Shown: positions 44,156 to 53,881, counted from the stretch's first letter. The stretch: DNA of 64,000 bases from Nesterenkonia muleiensis (GCF_003600155.1 NZ_QWLD01000003.1:62001-126000), one strand, 5' to 3'. Made by a program: numbers and translations. Notes: generated from the sequence alone by a model not told the origin.

Positions 44156-44317
44156 GGGCTCCCTCACGCTCTATCGGTACGTCACGTTAATTCGACCCTA
44201 TCCCAGGTTCACCAGCCCCCGAATACCGGCACCGACCAGGTGACCGACCCCACCCATGTCTTACCCTCCGCCTAGTGTCGATCGCGTCCACATGCAATAA
44301 AGGAGAAGGCGTTCGCC

Positions 44318-44596
44318 ATGGGACACAACCGTGATCCGGACCTCGACGTCGTGGCGACGGTCAAGCAGATCCGGCGCGATGTTGAGAAGCGCCAAGCGAT
44401 CAAGGAAAGCACCGTCACGAGGTGTCAGGTACAGTTCGAGCCTAAGGGCACGATATACACCTACGCGGCAATCTTCGCTGAAGGTCGGTGGTACAACACC
44501 AGGCAGTCGCATAAGGTCTACGCCCATGATGCGATGTTGTCTCTGCTGACCGGCAGCAAGGTGATCGCCGCTCATATCGCGACTGACTTCGAGTAG
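44318..44596 (+). CDS. Small hypothetical protein
   Basis: 92 residues with a strong AGGAGAAGG site before the ATG. The N-terminal half is charged and helical (LDVVATVKQIRRDVEKRQAI), the C-terminal half beta-rich (YTYAAIFAEGRWYNTRQS). No family recognised, no membrane segment or Cys. It diverges from the DUF262 gene across 162 bp and may belong to the same acquired unit. Function unknown. Confidence 0.65.
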   Translation: MGHNRDPDLDVVATVKQIRRDVEKRQAIKESTVTRCQVQFEPKGTIYTYAAIFAEGRWYNTRQSHKVYAHDAMLSLLTGSKVIAAHIATDFE

Positions 44597-44709
44597 GTCG
44601 TCTGATCGGTATCCGACGGGCGTGGAGGCTTATAGAACCCTGTCCGCCGGACTGGTCATGCCGGTGCTGAAACTCCAACCCAACCCCGGCGTCGTCATCC
44701 TTCACGCTC

Positions 44710-44732
44710 AATCTATTGATTTTCGATAGATT
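44710..44732. promoter_or_regulatory. Candidate operator upstream of the DUF2975-XRE operon
   Basis: AATCTAT and ATAGATT form a perfect 7-bp inverted repeat with a 9-bp spacer, about 20 bp before the start of the DUF2975 gene. The site is AT-rich in a GC-rich setting and may overlap the -10 element. The XRE regulator at the end of the operon is the natural candidate to bind it. Inferred from position and symmetry. Confidence 0.45.
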
Positions 44733-44750
44733 TCTGTTGATACTCGTGTC

Positions 44751-45230
44751 ATGTCAACATGCCCCTGGCTCATCAATACCCTGCGCGCTCTGCTGATTCT
44801 GCTGTTCGGGTGCCTGCTTGCGATACAGGTCGCCGTCATCCCAGCCCAGTTCCGGTGGCAAGCGCAGGCCTCCCCCGAACACGCCCACTGGCAGGTCTCC
44901 GCCACCGCCATCACCATCTTCTGGATCGCCTGCCTCCAGGCCGTCATCGCCTGCACCTGGGGCCTGCTGAACCTGGTGTCCCGTGACCGCATCTTCAGCG
45001 ACGCCGCCGCACCCTGGGTCAACGCGATCCTGGTGACCATCGGCATGGTCTGGGTCAGCCTCGTCGTGGTGATCATCATGCTCGCCGCCGATATCGGCAA
45101 CACCATCTACCACGCCATGATGGGGCTGGCCCTGATCCTGGTCACCGCCGTCGGACTGCTGATGACGGTCATGCGCGCCCTGCTGCGCCAGGCCACCACG
45201 CTGCGCACCGAGATGGACCAGGTGGTCTGA
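44751..45230 (+). CDS. DUF2975-family membrane protein
   Basis: 159 residues with four membrane segments (starting LINTLRALLILLFGCLLAIQ). This matches DUF2975 proteins, which are usually encoded directly before a small XRE regulator, as here. The stop and next start overlap by one base. The family is thought to sense membrane signals through its HTH partner, but this is unproven. Confidence 0.85.
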   Translation: MSTCPWLINTLRALLILLFGCLLAIQVAVIPAQFRWQAQASPEHAHWQVSATAITIFWIACLQAVIACTWGLLNLVSRDRIFSDAAAPWVNAILVTIGMVWVSLVVVIIMLAADIGNTIYHAMMGLALILVTAVGLLMTVMRALLRQATTLRTEMDQVV

Positions 45231-45472
45231 TGCCCATCCGCGTGAACATCGACGTCATGCTCGCCAAGCGCAAGATGAGCGTGGGCGAGTTCGCCGACCG
45301 CGTCGGCATCAGCCCCGCCAATGTCGCAGTCCTGAAGAACGGGCGGGCCAAGGCCGTCCGCTTCACCACCCTTGACGCCATCTGCCGGGTGCTGGACTGC
45401 CAGCCCGGCGACATCCTGGAACGGACTCCTGATGACCCGACTTATCACACAACCAATGACCACACCGACTGA
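45230..45472 (+). CDS. XRE-family transcriptional regulator (YozG-like)
   Basis: 80 residues. The HTH is MSVGEFADRVGISPANVAVL then KNGRAKAVRF (residues 16-45), followed by FTTLDAICRVLDCQPGDILE, the YozG/Cro-like ending. The DUF2975 membrane protein gene precedes it, the usual pair. It probably binds the dyad at 44710-44732. The flavoprotein gene starts inside its last codons. Confidence 0.9.
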   Translation: MPIRVNIDVMLAKRKMSVGEFADRVGISPANVAVLKNGRAKAVRFTTLDAICRVLDCQPGDILERTPDDPTYHTTNDHTD

Positions 45473-46604
45473 ACACACCGATGTGCTGGTGGTCGGCGCC
45501 GGGCTCGCCGGCCTGCGCACCGCCACGCTCCTGGCCCAGCTCGGGCATAGCGTGACACTGATAGAACGACGACGGCGCCTCACCGAGTTCATCCGCACCA
45601 CCGGAATCTTCGTGCGCAAGACCCTGAGCGACTACGGCCTGCCCACCGAGCATCTCGGTCCGCCCATCCGCACCATGGTGCTCTACCCGCCCAGCCTGCG
45701 AAAACCGGTGCGACTGAGCAGTGAGCGCGATGAGTACCGTGTCGGGGAGATGGGACCGCTGTATGAACACTATGCGCGTGAAGCCGTGCTGGCCGGAGTG
45801 GATCTGCGGCTGGGCACCCGCTTCCTGGGGCTTGTGGAGGACGACTGGCTGATCAGGGAGGACGACGGCGCCCGGCGGATCGCTGCCCGGTTCATAGTGG
45901 GTGCCGATGGTGCCCGGTCCCAGGTCGCCAAACACCTGGGTCTGGACCTCAACGCCCACCTGCTGGTCGGTACCGAGCGGGTCTATCCGCTCACCGACCC
46001 GGCCGGGGAGCCTGCCTTCCACTGTGTGATCGACCCACGGTTAGCACCCGGCTACCTCGCCTGGACCGTCAACGACGGCGTCCATGCCCACGTCGGTGTG
46101 GCCGGCTACGCCCACCGCTATCCGCATGGGATCAACCATGCCCTGGAGAGCTATGCCGCCGTGGCTCCTGGTCTCTCCCCCGCCGACCGGAATCCTGCGC
46201 AGGCAGAACCACGCGGTGGCCCCATCCCAGTGGGCGGCTTGCTGCGGCGGATCAGCTCTCCGCGCGGGCTGCTGGTCGGCGATGCCGCCGGTGCCGTCTC
46301 ACCGCTGACCGCTGGCGGGCTCGATCCCTGCCTGCGGCTCTCCGACTACGCGGCCGGAACACTCCACCAAGCCCTGACCAACGCTGATCGCAGCACGCTG
46401 CAAGTCTACGACGGCGCAGCGTTGCGCAGAGAGTTCCGCGGCCGTCTGGCCATGCGACACGCCCTGGCGCAGATCCGCACACCAGCTGCGGCCGAGGCTG
46501 CCTTTCTCGGTCTGCGCATCGGTGCCGGTCGAGCCGCTGCCGGGCATATCCTCTTCGCCGACAAGTCTTTCCCCTCGCCGAATCAAGTCATTCCAACGCG
46601 CTGA
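45456..46604 (+). CDS. FAD-dependent oxidoreductase, geranylgeranyl-reductase-like
   Basis: 382 residues from the ATG at 45456; an ATG at 45432 is also in frame. The FAD motif VVGAGLAGLRTATLLAQLG (about 11-29) and GDAAGAVSPLTAGGLDPCLR (motif GD) place it in the class of geranylgeranyl reductases and aromatic hydroxylases. VGADGARSQVAKHLG is the DG motif. It overlaps the XRE gene by 17 bp, so it is translated from the same mRNA as DUF2975-XRE. The role could be lipid or quinone side-chain reduction; the substrate is not determined. Confidence 0.85.
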   Translation: MTTPTEHTDVLVVGAGLAGLRTATLLAQLGHSVTLIERRRRLTEFIRTTGIFVRKTLSDYGLPTEHLGPPIRTMVLYPPSLRKPVRLSSERDEYRVGEMGPLYEHYAREAVLAGVDLRLGTRFLGLVEDDWLIREDDGARRIAARFIVGADGARSQVAKHLGLDLNAHLLVGTERVYPLTDPAGEPAFHCVIDPRLAPGYLAWTVNDGVHAHVGVAGYAHRYPHGINHALESYAAVAPGLSPADRNPAQAEPRGGPIPVGGLLRRISSPRGLLVGDAAGAVSPLTAGGLDPCLRLSDYAAGTLHQALTNADRSTLQVYDGAALRREFRGRLAMRHALAQIRTPAAAEAAFLGLRIGAGRAAAGHILFADKSFPSPNQVIPTR

Positions 46605-46678
46605 GGGCCCATGCCGAGCGGTCTCTGATCTGCGGCTACTCCGGTCTGAAGGGTACGAGTCCTGACCCGACCGGAGGC

Positions 46679-48253
46679 ATGTCCGACCCCACGAGTAACG
46701 TGAATCCTATGAACGCAAGGCTCTTGTCTCCAGCGCATCAGCTGCCGGATCGCGCGGCCCATCTGGCCGGCGAACCGGAACTGGCTGCCGCCTGGGAGCA
46801 GGAAATCGCCGAACGCCGGGCACAAGCGGCGAAGGTGCAGCACCTGCTGACCTACAAAGCCCGGAAACTGCATCAGAATAAAGACCAGCACTCCTTCACC
46901 CGCCAGGCGGTCGAGAAGACCATCATCCGCGACGCCGCCGCTGTACTGGGGATGACCGAGGCCGCCGTGCGCCGGTTGCTGGGCACAGGCGAGTTCCTGA
47001 GCCGGAAGCTACCGAAGACCTGGGCCTCATACACTGCCGGTGCCATTGACCGCGACCGTGCGAAGAGTGCCGCCCAGGCTGTAGAAGACATTGCTCACCG
47101 CGATGATCTGCTTCGGGTGATCGACGCCGAGATCGCCGCCAAAGCCCCGCAGGAGAATGCCGCAGGCTTGGATGCGTGGCTGAAACGCCGGGTCCCGGAA
47201 CTGGATAGTGCAGCGTTCGAAGAACGCTATGAGCGGGCTCAGGCCACACGCTATGTGACCTTCCACCACCGTGGTGACGGCATTACCCGCATTGACGCAC
47301 TGATCCCCACCCTGGTGGCAGCGCCATTGGAGCAGGAGATCTACGCCCAGGCCCGCCACACATCCCGTACGGCTGCTGACTCTGCCACCAAGGACACGGG
47401 TGTCGAAAACACGCCACAGCAGGGGCAGGCCCTGGAAGACAACACGCTGGCGGAGCGGACTGTGGAGAGCCGGACCCTGACCCAGCGGATCGCTGATGCC
47501 TTCACCGACCGGCTTCACAGCACCAATCAGCTCCGCGCCGCCGAGCACTCAGAGCACGACGGCGCGGCCCCGCCAACAGCAGCACAGCTTTCGCCGGTGC
47601 ACGCGAAGATCGGGATTCTGGTCCCGCTCCAAACCGTGGCCGGGGAGTCTGATGCCCCAGCCATCAGCTGGGACCGCTCCTGGTCACTGCCCGCCGACCA
47701 GGTGCGCCGGATCGCCACAGACCCCGACGCCGATCACGACTGGTACCTCGCCGGCACCCGCCCAGGGCCCGATGGGCATGATGAGATCGTCACAGTGGTC
47801 CACCGGCGCTGCGGCCCAACCCCACAGACCACCGGAGGTCCCAGGGCCAATGCCGCAGAACACAGCATTGAACCTCCATCCGCCGCCCGAGACGCGCTCC
47901 AGGACTGAATCAATACTGCTGATCCAGCGGCCGAAAACCTGCTGACCAAGACGTACCAGTCCCGGACCTCCCGGGATAAACAACGTGAGGCGATCCTACT
48001 CCGCGATGGCCAATGCGTTCAGCCTGGGTGCAGCAACTCCGGCTGGCGGGCAGAGATCGACCACAAGCAATCCTTCGAGACCGGCGGCCAAACTACCGGA
48101 ACGAATCTGCAAGTGCTCTGCCATGACCACCACCAGATCAAAAGCCACAACCTCGGTCACGATCATGACGCCACACCGGGAAAACCATCCGTCGCCAAGA
48201 GTCCGCCACCGCGAGGTGATCCGCCGGACTGGGTGGCGCACAGTGTTGCCTGA
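46679..48253 (+). pseudogene. DUF222-HNH (13E12-type) endonuclease gene split by an in-frame TGA
   Basis: The frame from 46679 runs 409 codons to a TGA at 47906-47908 and then continues in the same frame for 115 codons to 48253. The first part is DUF222 (LTYKARKLHQNKDQH, then helical RDRAKSAAQAVEDIAHRDDL). The part after the TGA is the missing HNH domain: QCVQPGC zinc pair and AEIDHKQSFETGGQT with NLQVLCHDHHQIKSH. The stop is thus premature in an otherwise full-length DUF222-HNH protein. These are common actinobacterial repetitive proteins of unknown role. Only the part without the nuclease domain would be made. Confidence 0.85.
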
Positions 48254-48451
48254 ACCCGCCAGCTGCGCCCCACAAGCGCGGCGGGTCAGGCACGCCGTTG
48301 CCCACATCATCCTGTCCCGGGGCCAGTGCTCTCGACGATCCCAGAACCGGAAGGACTCCAAACCAAAGTGACAGTGACACAGGACCAGAGTCACGCAAGA
48401 CCGGGGTGACACGGAGATCTGGCACCAAAACGAACTCCAGTCTGGCCCGAG

Positions 48452-48477
48452 GCGCCTCACCAGGAACAATGAGGCGC
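48452..48477. terminator. Hairpin downstream of the PPK2 gene
   Basis: GCGCCTCA and TGAGGCGC form a perfect 8-bp stem with a 10-base loop, 25 bp beyond the PPK2 stop. No T-run follows on the minus strand. It may act as a factor-assisted terminator or mRNA stabiliser. Confidence 0.4.
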
Positions 48478-48502
48478 TGATGAGCTGACTCTGATGACCT
48501 GA

Positions 48503-49546
48503 CTAGGCTGTCAGCAGGCGCTGCCTCTCGAACTCGATGTCGTAGTCCGCGGCAGGCCACTTCAGGTTGAGGTCGGCCAGAGCGGCGATGAGAATCTCCT
48601 GCACTGCCAGCCGTGAGTACCACTTCCTGTCGGCACCGACCACATGCCAGGGCGCGTGATCAGCGTCGGTGGCCTCCAGCATGCCCGAGTAGATCGTGCG
48701 GTACGAGTCAAACTCCTTGCGTGCCTGGGCATCCGAGGGATCGTACTTCCAGTGCTTGTGCTCACGGTCCAGCCGCGAGATCAGCCGCTCCAGCTGCTCC
48801 TTGGCGGAAATGTGCAGCATCACCTTCACTATCACGAATCCATGGCGCACCAGCTCCTGCTCAAAGAGCTGCAGCGTCTCCACCCGGAGTGCCAGCTCAT
48901 CGGCATCAAGGGTTCCGTTCACCGCCGGCACCAGGACATCCTCGTAGTGCGAGCGGTCGAAGACCCCCACATGCCCCGGCGCGGGCAGCCGGGCAATGAT
49001 GCGCTGGAGATAATGCTGGGACTGCTCTTCTTCGGTGGGCTTGCCGAAGGCGGTCACATCCACACCCAGCGGATCCATCGTCCCGACTACGGACTTCACC
49101 ATTCCGCCCTTGCCGGAGGCGTCCATCCCCTGCAACACCAGCAGCACGCGCGGTCCCGGGTCCAAGGAGTCCAACGCCTTTTCGACCTCACCGTCGAATA
49201 GTTCGCTGCGCCGCTTCTTGTGACTCTTGTCCAGTGCCGGTGCGCGCCCGGCGATCGCCTTCAGCACCGCGGACTTCTCAGCCCTCGGAGCAGAAATGTG
49301 GTGGGCCCAGAGCAGCTCCTGCAGCTCAGCGAGCAGATCAGCGCGCTCGGCCAGAGTCTTCAGACCGCGCTTCTTCCTCCCGTCGAAGCCGACCCGGCGT
49401 CGGGTGCTGATCTCACCGAGATCCAGCGGATGCTCATCCTGAGCCACCCGCCACAGTGCGCGCGGGTCGCCGTCGAACGGCACACCGGTGACCTTCGGAC
49501 CCGGAACTCCGGTCAGCTCAACTGCCAAGGGCTTCACATCAGTCAT
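48503..49546 (-). CDS. ppk2: Polyphosphate kinase 2 family protein
   Basis: 347 residues starting at MTDVKPLAVE, two codons into the longest frame. Walker A is LQGMDASGKGGMVKSVVG (near residues 137-154), Walker B is GVFDRSHYEDVLVPAV, and the lid contains RLDREHKHWKY. DTVTAFGKPTEEEQ-type spacing is VDVTAFGKPTEEEQSQHYLQ. These enzymes use polyphosphate to phosphorylate nucleotides (class I ADP to ATP, class III also AMP); which applies is unclear. Single gene, monocistronic. Confidence 0.9.
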   Translation of the reverse strand: MTDVKPLAVELTGVPGPKVTGVPFDGDPRALWRVAQDEHPLDLGEISTRRRVGFDGRKKRGLKTLAERADLLAELQELLWAHHISAPRAEKSAVLKAIAGRAPALDKSHKKRRSELFDGEVEKALDSLDPGPRVLLVLQGMDASGKGGMVKSVVGTMDPLGVDVTAFGKPTEEEQSQHYLQRIIARLPAPGHVGVFDRSHYEDVLVPAVNGTLDADELALRVETLQLFEQELVRHGFVIVKVMLHISAKEQLERLISRLDREHKHWKYDPSDAQARKEFDSYRTIYSGMLEATDADHAPWHVVGADRKWYSRLAVQEILIAALADLNLKWPAADYDIEFERQRLLTA

Positions 49547-49638
49547 CCCCACAGCCTACAGACCGTTAGACTCAAGCTCCTTTCGACGCAGCATGAGTGC
49601 TTCCACCACATCTCCGTACCGGGTGGCAGAGTGGTGGC

Positions 49639-50850
49639 ATGGAATGGTTGATGCTTCTTCTTGGACTCGCGCTGGGCCTGATCATCGGCACGGTGGCTGC
49701 CTGGTATCTGCTGACACGGCACGACGGCACCCGAAAGTTAATCCACCAGCAGCTGGCAGACAGCCAGGCGAACACCGAGCGGCTGAGCGCACAGCTCACC
49801 GAAGCTCAGCAGAACCTCGCTGCGGCCCGCGGCAGGTTGGAGGAGATCGAACGGCGTCGTGCCGAAGAAGCGGAGGCGGCCCAGGAGCGCGAATCCCTGC
49901 TGGAGATGTTGCACCCGGTGCGGCAGGGTGTGACCGAGATGCAGCGCCGTATCCAGGAGCTGGAGCGCGAACGCTCCGCACAGCACTCCCGACTCAGCCA
50001 GCAGCTGAGCACCGCCGCTGAGTCCGATGCCAAGATCATCGAATCCACCCAGGCGCTGCTGGGCTCGCTGCACTCCACCTCCGCCCGCGGGCACTGGGGT
50101 GAGGTACAGCTGCGCAGGGTGGTGGAGGCCGCGGGCATGCTCTCGCATGTGGACTTCGCCGTGCAGCACACCGGCACCAACCCTGACGGGGAGGTGCTGC
50201 GCCCGGATATGGTAGTGCATCTGCCCGGGGGCCGGCAGCTGATCATCGACGCCAAGGCCCCGCTGAACGCGACTGATCCCCGCGCACAGGCCAAAGCGCT
50301 GCGTGGCCGCGTCGAGGAACTGGCCAAGAAGCGGTACTGGGACGCCGTCGAGCTCTCCCCAGATGTGGTGTTCTGCTTTGTGCCGGCAGAGTCACTGCTC
50401 TCCGCAGCACTGGAGACTGACCCGCAGCTGCTGGACTGGGCCATGGCCAGAGGCGTTGCCCTGGTCTCCCCGGCCTCACTGCTGGCCTCGCTGAAAGCAG
50501 TGGAGACTGCATGGCGGCAGGAGCGGGTGGCCGCCAACATCAAGGAAGTGGTGGACCATTCCCGGGAGCTCTACCGGCGTCTGGCGGCGATGAGCAAGTA
50601 TCTGGAGGAGACCGGTGCCCGGCTGTCCCAGGCTGTGGGGGCTTACAACAAACTCATCGGCAATATCGAGCGCAGAGTGCTTCCGCAAGCAGAGACGCTA
50701 AGCCGGCTGGAGGTGGCAGATTCGGCCAAGCACGGCGCAGAAGAACTGACTGCAACGGTGGCGGCCGACCACGTCGCCACTGAGGTCAACCCGCTCGGGC
50801 CACGTCTACGGGGCCACAAGCCCGCAGAGCCCGGAACACCTACAGAGTGA
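49639..50850 (+). CDS. rmuC: DNA recombination protein RmuC
   Basis: 403 residues from MEWLMLLLGLAL, the transmembrane anchor (residues 2-22). A long coiled coil with many Gln, Glu and Arg follows to about 145. The conserved core is GHWGEVQLRRVVEAAGML and PDMVVHLPGGRQLIIDAKAP, a PD-(D/E)xK nuclease-like site, and KRYWDAVELSPDVVFCFVPA. RmuC limits inversion between short inverted repeats. The end overlaps the convergent symporter gene by 11 bp. Confidence 0.92.
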   Translation: MEWLMLLLGLALGLIIGTVAAWYLLTRHDGTRKLIHQQLADSQANTERLSAQLTEAQQNLAAARGRLEEIERRRAEEAEAAQERESLLEMLHPVRQGVTEMQRRIQELERERSAQHSRLSQQLSTAAESDAKIIESTQALLGSLHSTSARGHWGEVQLRRVVEAAGMLSHVDFAVQHTGTNPDGEVLRPDMVVHLPGGRQLIIDAKAPLNATDPRAQAKALRGRVEELAKKRYWDAVELSPDVVFCFVPAESLLSAALETDPQLLDWAMARGVALVSPASLLASLKAVETAWRQERVAANIKEVVDHSRELYRRLAAMSKYLEETGARLSQAVGAYNKLIGNIERRVLPQAETLSRLEVADSAKHGAEELTATVAADHVATEVNPLGPRLRGHKPAEPGTPTE

Positions 50851-52537
50851 GTCCGAAGACCCAGACCAGAATGCTCATCGACACCATCGTAATGACTATC
50901 ACGGCCGCAAGGTTCAGCCAGAGTCCACCTTTGACCATCTGACCGATGGTCACATACCCGGAGCCGTAGGCGATGGCGTTGGGCGGAGTGGCCACCGGCA
51001 GCATGAATGCACACGTCGCCGCCAACGCCACCGGAGCGGCCAGAATCAGTGGGTCCACCCCGGTACCCATGGCGACGCCAGATGCCACCGGGAGGAAGGT
51101 CGCCGCAGTGGCGGTATTCGACGTCATCTCAGTCAGCACCAGCACCCCTAGCGCTGTGACAAGCACCAGGACCCAGATCGGCACCCCGGCCAGTCCTTCC
51201 ATCTGAGTGCCCAACCATTCGGAGAGACCCGATGCCCCGAACTGGCCAGAGAGGGCCAGACCGCCACCGAAGAGCAGCAGCACGCCCCAGGGAAGCTTCA
51301 CCGCATAGTCCCAATCCAGCAGGCGAACGCCTTTCTTGGCGTTGCCGCCGGCCGGCAGCAGGAACAGCAGCAGGCCGACCAGCATCGCGATACCGGCATC
51401 TTCGATCGGCGGGTCGGTATCCGGCGGGACCACGCCTAAGGCCTCCAGCACATCAGTTCCGATGGGCACGAAGACCCATAGCAGGGCGGCCAGGATGAAG
51501 ATCAGCAGGACGCGGATCTCGCCCTGGCTCATCGGACCAAGTTTGCGAAGCTGCTCCTTGATCAGCTCGCCCCCACCAGGAATATGGTCGATCTCCGGGC
51601 GGAAGACGACCTTGGTGAGCATGAACCAGGTGAAGGCCATCATCACTATTGACAGCGGAACACCGACCAGCATCCACTGGGCGAAGCCGATGGTCACATC
51701 GTGATTCGTGCTCATATGTCCGGCCAGCAGCGTGTTGGGCGGTGTGCCGATAATCGTGCCCAGTGACCCGATCGAGGCGGCATAGGCGATGCCGAGCATC
51801 AGCGCTGTGCCGAAGTTCGACTTGATGGCCTGCTTCTTGCCCTCCTCCTGAGCGTCCTCGTCTTCGGCCGCACCAGCGGTGGCAGGATCTTCGCCGGCGA
51901 GAATCTTACGCACCAGCATCAACACCGAGATGCCGATGGGCAGCATCATGACCGCGGTGGCGGTGTTGGACACCCACATCGACAGGAACCCGGTGGCGAT
52001 CATGAAACCCGCGATCAGGGCAGTTGGTTTGGAGCCCATCAGGCGCAGAGTCCCTAAAGCGATCCTGCGGTGCAAGTTCCACCGCTGCATGGCCAGGGCC
52101 AGCATGAACCCGCCCATGAACAGGAAGATGATGTTATTCCCGTAGGAGGCGCCGACATCGTCAAAGCCCACACCTCCGGCCGGTTCATCGCCGCTGCCGA
52201 ACTCGTCTTCGGGCACCAGAATCGGAAACAGCAGCAGCGGCAGCAGTGCAGTGGCCGGGATCGGGATAGCCTCCGTCATCCACCAGACGGCCATCAGCAC
52301 TGCCGTGGCGGCTGTAAGCCGGGGCCAGAGTTCGATATCTGCGGGCATGATGGCGAAGATGATCAAAGCCAGGACCACTCCGCCGAAAAGTCCGATCAGC
52401 CGCCGGAGCAAAGCCGGTTTAGCGAATCCCTCAGCCTGATGGCCGGCCGACAGTTCGGTGCTCTCGCGCTCCGACTGTTCTCTGGGGTCATACTGTTGAA
52501 GATGTGCCCCGGTCACCCGGGAACGCGGTGGCATCAT
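50840..52537 (-). CDS. DASS-family sodium/dicarboxylate-type symporter
   Basis: 565 residues. The family signature is TEMTSNTATAATFLPVASGV in the C-terminal half and GFLSMWVSNTATAVMMLPIG in the N-terminal half, the paired SNT motifs of the SLC13/DASS fold. GTIIGTPPNTLLAGHM fits as well. A cytoplasmic N-terminus of about 50 residues precedes the first helix. Substrates are probably C4-dicarboxylates, citrate or sulfate; sequence alone cannot tell. Confidence 0.92.
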   Translation of the reverse strand: MMPPRSRVTGAHLQQYDPREQSERESTELSAGHQAEGFAKPALLRRLIGLFGGVVLALIIFAIMPADIELWPRLTAATAVLMAVWWMTEAIPIPATALLPLLLFPILVPEDEFGSGDEPAGGVGFDDVGASYGNNIIFLFMGGFMLALAMQRWNLHRRIALGTLRLMGSKPTALIAGFMIATGFLSMWVSNTATAVMMLPIGISVLMLVRKILAGEDPATAGAAEDEDAQEEGKKQAIKSNFGTALMLGIAYAASIGSLGTIIGTPPNTLLAGHMSTNHDVTIGFAQWMLVGVPLSIVMMAFTWFMLTKVVFRPEIDHIPGGGELIKEQLRKLGPMSQGEIRVLLIFILAALLWVFVPIGTDVLEALGVVPPDTDPPIEDAGIAMLVGLLLFLLPAGGNAKKGVRLLDWDYAVKLPWGVLLLFGGGLALSGQFGASGLSEWLGTQMEGLAGVPIWVLVLVTALGVLVLTEMTSNTATAATFLPVASGVAMGTGVDPLILAAPVALAATCAFMLPVATPPNAIAYGSGYVTIGQMVKGGLWLNLAAVIVITMVSMSILVWVFGLTL

Positions 52538-52650
52538 GGGTCACCAGCTCCTTAGTCCTATGCCTTAGCTCACAGTGATACTACTCACCAAGCCTGGAGA
52601 GTCCCCTGCGGGGCCTCGGCGTTTTGCCGGATCCGCCGCACGGAGGCCGT

Positions 52651-53844
52651 TCAGTTTCTGGGGAGCACCGCCATCACCAGCACTGTGGCGAGAACGGTCA
52701 GGACGATCACCATACCGACTGTGCCGGGCCAACCGGCAAGATGAAGGAAGGATCCGCCAAGGTAGCCGAAGACGGAGGAACCGCCGTAATAGCCGAGGTT
52801 GTACAGAGAGGCGGACTGGGACCGTCCTGCCACCGCCTGCGCCCCGGCCCAGCCCGAGGCCACCGCGTGGGAGGCGAAGAACCCGCCGGTGAGCACCACC
52901 ATGCCCAGGACAATCACCCATACATGGGGGATCAGTGTCAGGACGACGCCGCCGACCATCACCACGTTGCCGCCGATGAGCACGGGTCTACGGCCCACTC
53001 TGGAGGCCAGTGCGCCGGCCCGGGGGGAGGAGATTGTGCCCGCGAGATAAGCGAGGAAGATCAAGCTGGTCAGCCACAGCGGCATCAGGAACGGAGGCTC
53101 GGCCAGGTGGAAGGCCAGAAAGTTATACATCGCCACAAACCCGCCCATAGTCAGGAAGCCCTGGATATAGATGACCCAGAGTGCCGGTGAGCGCAGGTTG
53201 CCCAGCAGCTGTCCCACCGCCTCGCCGAACCGGCTTCGCCGCGGGGTGAAGTTCCTGGCCCGCGGAGCGGTGCACAGAAAGATCAGAACGCAGATGACCG
53301 CGACTCCGGTGACCACCAACATTCCCAGCTTCCAGCCCAGCTGTTCCCCGACGGGCGCGGCGATGATCCTCCCGGAGAGCCCGCCGATGGTGGTGCCAGA
53401 GATGTAGGTGCCTGCGGCGACGGCGGCGACTTTGGCGCTGACCTCCTCGCTGAGGTACGCCACTGCAAGAGCGGGCACCCCGCCGAGCATGAAGCCCTCA
53501 ATGAACCGCATGGCTAGCGCCAGAGAGAAGGTAGGCATCAGCACGGTGAGGATGGCGAAAATGCAGGCCAGGGAGATCGCCATGAGCATGGCAGGTTTAC
53601 GGCCCATTGCGTCACCGATATATGACCAGGGGATGACGCCGATGGCCAGTCCGAGAGTCGCAGCCGAGACCATGAGCGCTGCTTGATCAGCGGTCACACT
53701 CTGATCACCGGCGATCAGCGGCAGCAGCCCTTGGGGAGAATACAGTTGGGCGAAGGTGGCCACACCGATGAAGAACAGTGCCACGAGCAGCAGCCGGTAC
53801 GGCGGGGTCCCAGGCTGGAGCCCGGGGGTGGAGGCGCTGTTCAC
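52651..53844 (-). CDS. MFS transporter
   Basis: 397 residues from the GTG at 53844, which follows AAGGTGG. Twelve membrane segments with the MFS loop motif GDAMGRKPAMLMA between helices 2 and 3 and ASRVGRRPVLIGG between 8 and 9. RFIEGFMLGGVPALAVAYLS is a conserved helix-4 signature of the AraJ/YnfM (arabinose-exporter-like) group. The substrate is unknown. Confidence 0.9.
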   Translation of the reverse strand: MNSASTPGLQPGTPPYRLLLVALFFIGVATFAQLYSPQGLLPLIAGDQSVTADQAALMVSAATLGLAIGVIPWSYIGDAMGRKPAMLMAISLACIFAILTVLMPTFSLALAMRFIEGFMLGGVPALAVAYLSEEVSAKVAAVAAGTYISGTTIGGLSGRIIAAPVGEQLGWKLGMLVVTGVAVICVLIFLCTAPRARNFTPRRSRFGEAVGQLLGNLRSPALWVIYIQGFLTMGGFVAMYNFLAFHLAEPPFLMPLWLTSLIFLAYLAGTISSPRAGALASRVGRRPVLIGGNVVMVGGVVLTLIPHVWVIVLGMVVLTGGFFASHAVASGWAGAQAVAGRSQSASLYNLGYYGGSSVFGYLGGSFLHLAGWPGTVGMVIVLTVLATVLVMAVLPRN

Positions 53845-53881
53845 AGAGAACCACCTTACGCCCGGTGCCCTGGCGTGCTGG

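Noticed and set aside
52603-52613. CCCC-TGC-GGGG hairpin after the MFS gene as a terminator.
   Set aside because: Only a 4-bp stem and no T-run; in GC-rich DNA this arises by chance.
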